DNA of 26,217 nt from a virus, in IMG/VR virus record IMGVR_UViG_3300039106_000633, positions 462-26,678 of that record; one strand, written 5' to 3'. Below the pieces are notes generated by a model. The model had not been told where the DNA came from, did no database searches, and was given only the letters and a program-made list of their open reading frames with translations. Of the stretch, positions 8,401 through 14,421 are shown piece by piece. Position 1 is the stretch's first letter. Every line of letters starts with the position of its first letter. A program made the translations under genes and the position numbers.

Positions 8401-9103
8401 AATATCCTTGCTCTGTTGATATTCCATATGCTGCTGCTGAAATAACCTGACTATTTGTGTCTAAAGCAATATCTAATGGAAAAGATTCTGGAGTAACGCC
8501 AAGAGATGTGGCATTAAACTCTTCTGACCACTGTCCTATGGTAATGCCATTTAGATAAAATCGATAATCTTCAATAGATGCTCCACCAGTTACTGTAGTT
8601 ATTTTTATAACAATACGAAGATCTGTATTTTCATTGGGTATTTCAAAAGTTTCAGAAACAAAAGCCCAATTTTCAAAAACAGTAGTTGGAAAAGTTTTAA
8701 GATTTTGAACTATTAAAGAAGTTGTTGTATCTGTATACTCGTATCCAATAGATACGGACTGTAAGTGCGGACTTGCAGAAAAAAAGTATGCCCCCACTGA
8801 AAATGTGCCAAGTTCATGGTTTAAATCAGAAAAGTTTATAAGGTTTGGACTTATACAAATAAGATCATTTGTTGCTCCTGCTGGTACATTGCCTACTAAT
8901 CTAGTTGTTTCACTTTCAGGAAATGGCTCACCTCCAACCGTATTACTGCTTACAGAACAGCCACCTATATCCCACTCATTCGCTATATCTCTTTCAGATT
9001 CAGAAATAAGACTAATATAATCTGCTTTATCATCTAATGCCCAAAGAACTGTTGGGTGCTCAGAATAAATCTTTTCTGCATATAAATTAGATGGGTTAGT
9101 CAT
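5450..9103 (-). CDS. Giant lectin-like virion protein (1217 residues)
   Basis: A long beta-rich protein starting MTNPSNLYAEKIYSEHPTVLW. Residues about 100-200 and 270-400 (YTVEFWARINSDAQTPKRI, LTLVIDNNISSHF, WYRPMLIHIRLIRNSATVLINGEEV) have the strand and Trp pattern of concanavalin/LamG-type carbohydrate-binding domains. Further jelly-roll-like stretches occur around 640-680 and in the C-terminal third (IKEWGVLGIAFSTALNFDAYLGG). There is no signal peptide or catalytic motif. It is rich in Asn, Tyr, Ser and Ile, as expected for an adhesive tail or head-fibre protein. It sits just upstream of the portal block and has its own extended -10 promoter and a good Shine-Dalgarno (AGGAGA). The role in host or surface binding is inferred from fold-like features. 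Confidence 0.8.
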   Translation of the reverse strand: MTNPSNLYAEKIYSEHPTVLWALDDKADYISLISESERDIANEWDIGGCSVSSNTVGGEPFPESETTRLVGNVPAGATNDLICISPNLINFSDLNHELGTFSVGAYFFSASPHLQSVSIGYEYTDTTTSLIVQNLKTFPTTVFENWAFVSETFEIPNENTDLRIVIKITTVTGGASIEDYRFYLNGITIGQWSEEFNATSLGVTPESFPLDIALDTNSQVISAAAYGISTEQGYYLVNDNSLVARNCGVPLVFGAYGVTKILPNTSGDPSLIVPGKGFLNEVGRYKEYTVEFWARINSDAQTPKRIFGPIIGTNGLYVDGGFLTLVIDNNISSHFVGEWYRPMLIHIRLIRNSATVLINGEEVISMAINTETLDLPLQEVDSKSQDWLGFYAYSDVNPIEIDCVSIYSYKVPITVAKRRWVYGQGVLSPEGINAAYGGTSVFIDYPFADYTSNYNYPDFAQWQQGSFDNLITTDTAIATPAYQLPEIFLDTKTLQELYDDCQVEQTGYIGSQAESYKFITFRPNNTWSSKHCYFNFPKFNVLNDQVRSIYAVFSTEDIGPESGEIQPQTLLKIYNYLTGDFFIIRQEEDLVKYVLNYNGNDEVIYTTQPLESDQLFAVGFNIQTVSNTFGKNIASFFGNQNGLRLYVGGDEETENTFSGKIYSLGLSTQSNTIKIKDFFDNDGFILFDDLSESGVTEETAIALIEHTASYTLLPTEAYDKFFLDIGVSGHWQDYLPLSYFAQYVKNDLGNQYYDLDFLQFNIEYPAPSKSIEGETILESWTYQDLKDEYSSPIQLTYYQLDNFLYNSWNNYEDMKESSTKYFEYDTSKSSIRSYITFQYIQEGANAPQSDFTTTVTPTSKKIIDIEDYPLWDSTRFEVVDNTLIYPSKTVDFNQLAIVYHLDFNFRNILIKPVILKGLELASQVLNHNSFNPVGTRFGIDMFPYKRSGIYYDYKSKNPFSIYKGSTPYLYLNRKTGIEVRGDFDSNVNRGIAIPINKTTADNYKISAAQIWMRYDEDLFPLVPIELFEIDYKGDTIKFYAVANSENGDRAKIYAKSKNTGLDFNGLSYYWNGSLVREPILTIKEWGVLGIAFSTALNFDAYLGGINLTGPILFNNIAYYQANNLQQVQSVHTRPWQNIKNNESTNFDWQYWLNNFTWEGVLVISSSDLYGVSPENVYKAYTGTNKVIIDDEEGMIFDAEKMKIYNNTIWQTTVQIPV

Positions 9104-9120
9104 ATTTCTCCTATCCCCTT

Positions 9121-9129
9121 ATTATAGCA
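9121..9129 (-). promoter_or_regulatory. Extended -10 promoter TGCTATAAT for the large virion gene
   Basis: The minus strand reads TGCTATAAT, 17 bases before the ATG at 9103. It would separate expression of the structural gene from the B12/reductase operon ending at 9138. No -35 is evident. Confidence 0.6.
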
Positions 9130-9137
9130 GGACGAAA

Positions 9138-9632
9138 CTAGTTTTTAGGAACCCACAACTTTTCATTGCCTTTATTGTAATATCTAGCCATTACAAACAG
9201 TAAGTCGGATAGCCGATTTAAATACTTTGCAATATTTGGATTTATGTCTTTTACCTTCCAAACCTGACGCTCTGCTCTTCTGACTATGGTCCTTGCATTA
9301 TGTATGGCACCAGTAGGCAAAACAAAAGAGTGTAGCGGTTCTAAATATTCATTATAATCATCAATAATATTTTCTAAATAAGTAACCCTTGCTTCTGATA
9401 TTGTAATTGTTGGAGCACCCGAAAGTTCTGCACCTAGATCAAATAGGTCATTTTGTATTCTATCTATAATATCGTTATGAAACTCAGTTGCCATACCTAT
9501 AGCAGAGTTTGCTTCATCTACCGCTCCGATTGCCTCAATTAAGTCACTGCTTTTGTCTATGCGTTCATTGGTGGCAGTAGAGGTTTTTCCATCATCGCCA
9601 GTCTTTGTATAAATACGAGTTAAATGAACCAT
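9138..9632 (-). CDS. Cob(I)alamin adenosyltransferase, PduO type
   Basis: A 164-residue protein matching the PduO/MMAB family, which transfers adenosyl from ATP to cob(I)alamin to make adenosylcobalamin. The family marks are present in order: the ATP loop TKTGDDGKT (residues 9-17), GAVDEANSAIG (36-46), QNDLFDLGAELSG (60-72), FVLPTGAIHNART (103-115), the RRAER motif (118-122) and YLNRLSDLLFVMARYYN near the C-terminus. The length is near the shorter, complete members. A small variation is LPTG where LPGG is usual. It is the last gene of a packed operon headed by an adenosylcobalamin-dependent ribonucleotide reductase, so it most likely supplies that enzyme's cofactor. Its ATG overlaps the stop of the small upstream gene (TAATG), which implies coupled translation. 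Confidence 0.93.
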   Translation of the reverse strand: MVHLTRIYTKTGDDGKTSTATNERIDKSSDLIEAIGAVDEANSAIGMATEFHNDIIDRIQNDLFDLGAELSGAPTITISEARVTYLENIIDDYNEYLEPLHSFVLPTGAIHNARTIVRRAERQVWKVKDINPNIAKYLNRLSDLLFVMARYYNKGNEKLWVPKN

Positions 9633-9796
9633 TAGTGTCCTGTCAGAGAACGCCAGATATCAATAGTGATATCGTTTGCTACATATAGTGCAGCAAGAGT
9701 TAACATTAGTTGTACTATATTTTTTGCTGTTTTAGGTTTCTGTGTTTTTAGACGAAACTGAACAACATTGTCTGAATGCTTTTGTGCAACTTTCAT
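9632..9796 (-). CDS. 54-residue single-pass membrane protein in the B12 operon
   Basis: An ORF too short for standard cut-offs but bounded by overlaps on both sides: its ATG overlaps the upstream stop (ATGA) and its TAA overlaps the adenosyltransferase ATG (TAATG). It starts with a basic, soluble segment (MKVAQKHSDNVVQFRLK, then KPKTAKN), followed by one hydrophobic helix (IVQLMLTLAALYVAN, residues about 28-42) and a short tail DITIDIWRSLTGH. The positive N-terminus suggests that end stays in the cytoplasm. No known family was recognised. Its fixed place between a membrane-anchored transcobalamin-like protein and the adenosyltransferase suggests a part in B12 handling, or simply a small coupling gene. 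Confidence 0.75.
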   Translation of the reverse strand: MKVAQKHSDNVVQFRLKTQKPKTAKNIVQLMLTLAALYVANDITIDIWRSLTGH

Positions 9797-10248
9797 GGAA
9801 ACCTTAACTCTCCGTTAGGACCAGCCCAAACTAAACCTAGTGAATCTCCTGGGTTTAAATATTGTTGATCTATTGCTAGTTGTCCCCAACCCCATTCTTT
9901 TCTAGGAAAAGGAATCGTTTGTTTTTCTTTAATAATTAATGCCCAGTATGCTTTTTCTGGTGGCATTATTTCACAAGACTCTGCTTTTTCATCTGGCAAA
10001 TTATTTACTCTACAGACAACGCCTAGTCCATATTTTTTGGTTCCTTCTATTTCAAGGTTAGCCTTTTTTAAAACATCTAAAGCAATTGTCTTTGTAGATG
10101 CATCTATACACTTTGTTAGTTTTGTGCCATTATCTAATTGACCGTAATCAATATACAAATTAATACAATTGTTGTCTGATTTATTTATACCTTGCAACCC
10201 AATAAAAATAAGTATAAAAATTGCTAATGATATTAATATTTTTTTCAT
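9793..10248 (-). CDS. Membrane-anchored transcobalamin-like (DUF4430-type) protein
   Basis: A 151-residue protein. Residues 1-20 are a Lys-Lys start and hydrophobic stretch (KKILISLAIFILIFIGLQG) that would act as a signal or anchor. There is no lipobox. The exported part begins with a beta strand ending in DYG (residues 34-36), has ALDVLKKA (56-63), a VVCRVN strand (77-82), a Cys-x-x-x-x-Pro-Pro-x-x-x-Tyr-Trp block (C92 to W102) and a C-terminal LNPGDSLGLVW. This order resembles the DUF4430/transcobalamin C-terminal-like domain seen in secreted actinobacterial proteins. Four Cys (28, 47, 79, 92) could form disulfides outside the cell. Its place between reductase and adenosyltransferase genes supports a B12-binding role, but binding residues cannot be proven here. 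The start has a clear GGGGGT ribosome site. Confidence 0.82.
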   Translation of the reverse strand: MKKILISLAIFILIFIGLQGINKSDNNCINLYIDYGQLDNGTKLTKCIDASTKTIALDVLKKANLEIEGTKKYGLGVVCRVNNLPDEKAESCEIMPPEKAYWALIIKEKQTIPFPRKEWGWGQLAIDQQYLNPGDSLGLVWAGPNGELRFP

Positions 10249-10256
10249 TTTACCCC

Positions 10257-12287
10257 CTAGTATAATTTTATTTCACAGGCATCAGTACTGCAATATGCTT
10301 CGCCTTGTGCCTCTAAATTTTCTACTCCATCATAAATTGCAGACCAATCAATTTTTGCAATTTTTCCAACATAAGAATTATATTCTTCTTTAGTTATTTC
10401 ATTGTATGGTTGTTGTGGATAAATCTCATTACCCATAGGCAAGAATGAAACAGCCTTAAGTTCTCCTTCATGTAAATGTAGGGCAGGAGCAATATGTTTG
10501 GTTTCTGTTTCTTTGTTAAATGAAAGAGTTACGGAGACTCCATTATCAGACCAATATTTCTGGGCTGTTGCTGCCAAACCAATCTTTTCAAAAAGACTTA
10601 CATCTTTCTCAGATCTTGGATGTCCAGATGCAATTGGGAAATAAACTACTGATGTATTTGCTGATACAAAGTCTGCCTCAACTTTATACCCTGCTGCTTT
10701 AAATAAATGAACCATTGGATCTGTATTACCAAACCTTATAGCACGTAAATAAAATGCTCCTCCAGGACCCCAGTGAACTCCAGGGGTAGCGCCAGAAAGT
10801 AGTGATACAGAACCAGAAGGTTTAACAGTTGTTACTCTAATTGATTCTCTAACACATAACCATTCAGAGTATGTGTGATCATAAAATTTAATTTTCTTAT
10901 ACCCTTCGTCCATCCACTCACGTAATGCTGGCATACCTTTTGTATCTGCAAATGATGCAATACCTGTTAAAGATGTTCCAATACGACGATTACGTTGCAT
11001 AATTCCATTTGTGGTTTGCCAATGAGTTGGAACTAAAGTTACAGTTTTACCATATAAATATGCAAACTTTAATGTACGTAAAAAGTCTTCTCTGTCTTCA
11101 TGTCGATTTAAATGAACCTCTACAAGTGTGCAAAGTTCATAAGATTCTAATGGTTGTTCTGCACAAGGATTAAATCCCATTACCCGCAAATCTTTACCAT
11201 CTGCTGGATCTGCAAGACGTCCATAGTTACGAGCAACATCAAGCCATATAAATCCTGGTTCTCCATTATTTACAATTAAATCAACATACTCTTCGTAATT
11301 TGTTCCAACCTCTGCAGCAATAGAGTTGTTTGACATCCATGCCCACCCTGGTTTTTCTGGATCATAAGAGTTTCTTTCTGGAAATATTTCTGGATTTTTT
11401 AAGTTACTAAATACTTCATCTTCTGGTGTACCTAATGCTAGAGTTGCAGAACGACGAACATTTCCAGAAACTACGCAGGTACCAATCAAGTTAACAATAT
11501 CTACTATTGCACGAGAATCAAACTTCTCTCCTACTCTAGAGCCAATAACATTACAAATTCGTGTATGGAGATCCATAAGTGGCTGCGGACCGCTTGCAAC
11601 GCCTCCAAAACCTTTAATTAAAGCACCTAAAGGTCTTATTAGGCTATAGTCAAACTCTTGTATATTTTGATTTTGCCTTAAAAATGAGTTTATAAGCATT
11701 CTTACTGACTCTACCCAACCTTCACGAGTATCGGGAATTTGATAGGTAACTACTGGCTCAGTTGGTGCATAAATTAACATTTCTTTTTCTTGACCGACGG
11801 TATCAAACCCTACACCTACACCTAACATTAAAGCATCCATTACCCAGCCAAACAAGGCTCCTGGATCATTACGATCAATATCTCTTGTTGATACCATTGC
11901 ACAATTTTGAAGGGCTGCAGAGTTCTTACGCTCCATAGTCATAGGCGTACCAAATGCCCATAGACCACGTCCAGGAGGTGTCCATTTAAGGTTAAACATA
12001 CGATCATAGGCCTCTTGAGCAGACTTCTGTGCTTTATTGTCGTTCCACGGCAAACGGCTCTCTTTAGCCCAGTTTTTTTGAACTGAGTACATTCCCTCAA
12101 TTACTCGCTTACAAACCTCATACCATCTTTCTTTTGTACCGTCCTCTTTTACACGAGAATATGTTCTTATAAAGGTAATCTCTCCTAATGAGTTTGATCC
12201 TGCATCTGAAAAACCAAATGGTGGTTGTATATCTTTATATTTTGATACAAACTCATCTAATAAACGAAAAGAAAAAACCTCTGACAT
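10257..12287 (-). CDS. nrdJ: Adenosylcobalamin-dependent (class II) ribonucleoside-triphosphate reductase
   Basis: A 676-residue monomeric reductase of the Lactobacillus RTPR type, which reduces ribonucleoside triphosphates to dNTPs using adenosylcobalamin to form the thiyl radical. Key elements are in place: active-site Cys in LQNCAMVST (C129), the NPCAEQPLESYELC block with C365, E367 and C376 (the same 11-residue spacing as C408/C419 in the model enzyme), the PSGSVSLLSGATPGVH substrate motif, and the C-terminal redox pair C666/C671 (YCSTDACEI). It is about 60 residues shorter than the 739-residue model, mostly in surface regions, with no lost catalytic residue seen. A strong terminator and a promoter with inverted repeats lie upstream, so it begins an independent transcript. 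The three downstream genes are tightly joined to it. Confidence 0.95.
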   Translation of the reverse strand: MSEVFSFRLLDEFVSKYKDIQPPFGFSDAGSNSLGEITFIRTYSRVKEDGTKERWYEVCKRVIEGMYSVQKNWAKESRLPWNDNKAQKSAQEAYDRMFNLKWTPPGRGLWAFGTPMTMERKNSAALQNCAMVSTRDIDRNDPGALFGWVMDALMLGVGVGFDTVGQEKEMLIYAPTEPVVTYQIPDTREGWVESVRMLINSFLRQNQNIQEFDYSLIRPLGALIKGFGGVASGPQPLMDLHTRICNVIGSRVGEKFDSRAIVDIVNLIGTCVVSGNVRRSATLALGTPEDEVFSNLKNPEIFPERNSYDPEKPGWAWMSNNSIAAEVGTNYEEYVDLIVNNGEPGFIWLDVARNYGRLADPADGKDLRVMGFNPCAEQPLESYELCTLVEVHLNRHEDREDFLRTLKFAYLYGKTVTLVPTHWQTTNGIMQRNRRIGTSLTGIASFADTKGMPALREWMDEGYKKIKFYDHTYSEWLCVRESIRVTTVKPSGSVSLLSGATPGVHWGPGGAFYLRAIRFGNTDPMVHLFKAAGYKVEADFVSANTSVVYFPIASGHPRSEKDVSLFEKIGLAATAQKYWSDNGVSVTLSFNKETETKHIAPALHLHEGELKAVSFLPMGNEIYPQQPYNEITKEEYNSYVGKIAKIDWSAIYDGVENLEAQGEAYCSTDACEIKLY

Positions 12288-12320
12288 AATATTTCCAACT
12301 TTCTAATAAAAAATATAATA

Positions 12321-12345
12321 AGTACTTTAAGAATTATAAAGTAGT
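12321..12345. promoter_or_regulatory. Operator-like inverted repeat over the reductase promoter
   Basis: AGTACTTT (12321-12328) and AAAGTAGT (12338-12345) form an inverted repeat with a perfect 7-bp core (TACTTTA / TAAAGTA) and a 7-base spacer. On the minus strand it contains TATAAT (12338-12333), the likely -10 of the reductase operon, about 45 bases before the ATG. A repressor bound here would block the promoter. The same half-site recurs at 12416-12440. Confidence 0.5.
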
Positions 12346-12365
12346 GTCAAGTATATCATAAATTT

Positions 12366-12396
12366 AAAAAGAAAAACACGCTTGTTTAGAGCGTGT
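12366..12396 (-). terminator. Rho-independent terminator between fibre block and reductase operon
   Basis: A perfect 7-bp stem (ACACGCT / AGCGTGT) with a 7-base loop, followed on the minus strand by TTTTTCTTTTT. It stops transcription coming from the tail-fibre genes, so the reductase operon is independently expressed. Confidence 0.88.
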
Positions 12397-12415
12397 AAAT
12401 CTTTACTTGACGGTT

Positions 12416-12440
12416 AGTACTTTATTTTTTACAAAGTACT
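12416..12440. repeat. Second AGTACTTT inverted repeat
   Basis: Perfect 8-bp arms AGTACTTT (12416-12423) and AAAGTACT (12433-12440) around a 9-base A/T spacer. It overlaps the stop codon of the fibre gene and lies about 95 bp from the similar repeat over the reductase promoter. It lacks a T-run on either strand, so it is not a typical terminator. Confidence 0.6.
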
Positions 12441-13905
12441 AGCAACCAATAAGTAGTAATTCGCTAAAGGCTGCTCCTGCTGCTGGAGTTGTCCATGAAA
12501 GAGTTCCAGAGCCATTTGTTGATAAAACCTGTCCACTTGATCCATCTGATGCAGGAAGTGTCCAAATTTTGTTTGATGAAACACTTGATGGTGCTTTAAA
12601 GCCAACGTAGTGACTTGAGTCTGTATCTGCTAATCTAAGTTCTCCTGCAGCATTAATAGTAAATGACGTTGTTCCTACTGCGCTTGCAAGCGTTTTGTTT
12701 GATAATGTTTCACTACCTGCCAAAGTTGAAAAATCAGCATCTGAAAGAGCAGTATTAAATTCAGCAATGGTTCCAGTAATAGTATTTGTAGTTAAACTAA
12801 TAGATTTTCCTGAAAGTGTATCTGTAGTTGCACGACCTACAAGTGTATCTGTAGTTGTTGGGAGTGTAAGTGTTCCTGTATTAGAAATACTAGAAATTAC
12901 TGGAGATGTTAATGTTTTATTTGTAAGGGTTTCTGAAAAATCTTTAAGAGCAGTTCCATTTATATAATATGACTTTCCTGAAGCAATGTTTATGTGCTCT
13001 GATGATGTCCATGCATCTGTTGAATCTACCCAGTTAAATGTTTTATCGGTAGTTCCTTTTAATGTTATACCGCCACCATCTGCAGTATTATCTGCTGGTG
13101 ATGTTGTATCTCCAAGAACAATATTTTTATCTTCAACAACAAGATTAGTTGAGTTAATATTTGTGGTTGTTCCATTAACTGTTAAGTTGCCAGAGAGTGT
13201 TAGATCTGTTCCAGATACTGCTCCAGTAAATGTTGCTCCAGATAGTGGGGCATATGATGATAGCGCTGATGTAAAAGCAACTGTTCCAGAATCGTCAGGA
13301 AATGTTATTGTTCTATCTGCAGTTGGATCAGTAAATGAAAGAGTAGTTTCATGATCATTTGCTGTTGTACCTTCAATTACTACTGAACCATCTGAAATAG
13401 TAAGTCCAGAGATAACTGGACTTGTTAAAGTTTTACCTGTAAGAGTTTCAGTGCCAGCAATTGTAGCAAAATCAGCATCTGATATTGCTGAATTAAATTC
13501 AGCCTTTGTGCCAGTTATGGTATTTGTTGTTAATGAAATTGATTTATTTGTAAAGGTTGTTGTTGATGATGCTGTCAAATCAGAACCGATATCAGAAAGG
13601 AAGGCAACTGTACCAGATGCATCTTGAAATGTAATTGTGCGATCTGCTGTTGGATCTGTTACTTGAAGAGTAGTTTCATAAGAATCAGCAGTAGCACCTT
13701 CGAAGGTAATGCTTGTGCCAAAAGAAGGATTTATTGTAGAATTAATATCAGAAAAATAATCTAAATTTGCCCAATGATTTGTTCCATCACCGATTTTAAA
13801 CTTGTTAGTATCTGATTCCCAACCAATTTCACCAGCATTTAAAATTGGATTTGCTGATGTCCATTGTGACGCAGTTCCTCTGCGTTGTTGCATTCTGGTT
13901 GCCAT
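12439..13905 (-). CDS. Tail fibre protein with Mtd-N-like anchor and DRTITF repeats
   Basis: A 488-residue protein. Residues 1-50 (MQQRRGTASQWTSANPILNAGEIGWESDT..FKIGDGTNHW) match the N-terminal domain of the phage major tropism determinant and related fibres, which anchors fibres to the baseplate. The rest is repetitive beta sequence: two modules of ETTL..TDPTADRTITF..SGTVAF (about residues 75-110 and 180-215), NKTLTSPVIS linkers and one LTVNGTTT..VEDKNIVLG..GGGITLKG module shared with the 587-residue fibre next door. The C-terminus (SGQVLSTNGSGTLSWTTP) resembles the end of other fibre proteins. It has a TGTTATAAT promoter and an AAGGAGA ribosome site. The product is likely a receptor-binding or shaft protein. 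Confidence 0.82.
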   Translation of the reverse strand: MATRMQQRRGTASQWTSANPILNAGEIGWESDTNKFKIGDGTNHWANLDYFSDINSTINPSFGTSITFEGATADSYETTLQVTDPTADRTITFQDASGTVAFLSDIGSDLTASSTTTFTNKSISLTTNTITGTKAEFNSAISDADFATIAGTETLTGKTLTSPVISGLTISDGSVVIEGTTANDHETTLSFTDPTADRTITFPDDSGTVAFTSALSSYAPLSGATFTGAVSGTDLTLSGNLTVNGTTTNINSTNLVVEDKNIVLGDTTSPADNTADGGGITLKGTTDKTFNWVDSTDAWTSSEHINIASGKSYYINGTALKDFSETLTNKTLTSPVISSISNTGTLTLPTTTDTLVGRATTDTLSGKSISLTTNTITGTIAEFNTALSDADFSTLAGSETLSNKTLASAVGTTSFTINAAGELRLADTDSSHYVGFKAPSSVSSNKIWTLPASDGSSGQVLSTNGSGTLSWTTPAAGAAFSELLLIGC

Positions 13906-13928
13906 TATTTCTCCTTATATCTACCTAT

Positions 13929-13937
13929 ATTATAACA
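13929..13937 (-). promoter_or_regulatory. Extended -10 promoter TGTTATAAT for the Mtd-N-like fibre
   Basis: The minus strand reads TGTTATAAT in the short gap before the fibre ATG at 13905, with a good Shine-Dalgarno between. No -35 is evident. Confidence 0.55.
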
Positions 13938-13942
13938 GATAA

Positions 13943-14401
13943 TTAATTAAAATTATCTATTGCACTTCCGCCATCCCAAGTTTCATCCCAGGAAACCGTA
14001 TTATAAAAACGAGCATCCATTAAAGAACCTGGCTCATAATAATATCCTGCATCTTTAAAAATACTTACAACTAAACCACTTCCATCAATTGCTGTATCGT
14101 GAATATGGTCTTGTAATGTTTCAGCATCTTCAAGTGTTGCAATTGGAAGCCACTCGCTACTATAGTAAACATGTACTCGCTCTGTCAATGTATCAAACCA
14201 TAAATCTCCATTATCTGGAGATGCTGGCGCTGTTCCACTAACAGGAATACTTGGTGAACCTACTGCACTATCTACATATAGTTTTGTTGCTGCATGTGTA
14301 TTTTCAGTAGGAGTGGCAACTGTAACAGTTCCTCCAAAAGTACCGCCTTCGGCTACTGCAATGCCGTGCTTTACTCTAAAGTCTCTATTAGTAGTTGCCA
14401 C
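13943..14401 (-). CDS. Short tail-fibre-associated protein
   Basis: A 152-residue protein that starts with GTG. Its first residues (MATTNRDFRVKHGIAVAEGG) are shared with the start of the 587-residue fibre upstream (MATVTKDFRVKAGLVVEGS), which marks a common attachment segment. ENTHAATKLYVDSAV is a pattern widely found in fibre proteins, and APASPDNGDLWFDTLTERVHVYYSSEWLPI is a short beta domain seen at the ends of fibres. The C-terminus (TVSWDETWDGGSAIDNFN) is Trp/Asp-rich. A GAGGTCGG ribosome site precedes the GTG. It is likely a small fibre or fibre tip built from the same parts as its neighbours. No enzyme motif is visible. Confidence 0.78.
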   Translation of the reverse strand: MATTNRDFRVKHGIAVAEGGTFGGTVTVATPTENTHAATKLYVDSAVGSPSIPVSGTAPASPDNGDLWFDTLTERVHVYYSSEWLPIATLEDAETLQDHIHDTAIDGSGLVVSIFKDAGYYYEPGSLMDARFYNTVSWDETWDGGSAIDNFN

Positions 14402-14421
14402 TTCCGACCTCTATTCTTTAA

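Noticed and set aside
12288-12438. Possible cobalamin riboswitch or NrdR box before the B12-dependent reductase
   Set aside because: The gap is too short after subtracting the terminator, no B12-box (GCCACTG) is present, and the inverted repeat AGTACTTT does not match the NrdR consensus.
12439-13905. Diversity-generating retroelement, suggested by the Mtd-N-like domain
   Set aside because: No reverse transcriptase, template repeat or C-type lectin variable region is present in the window.
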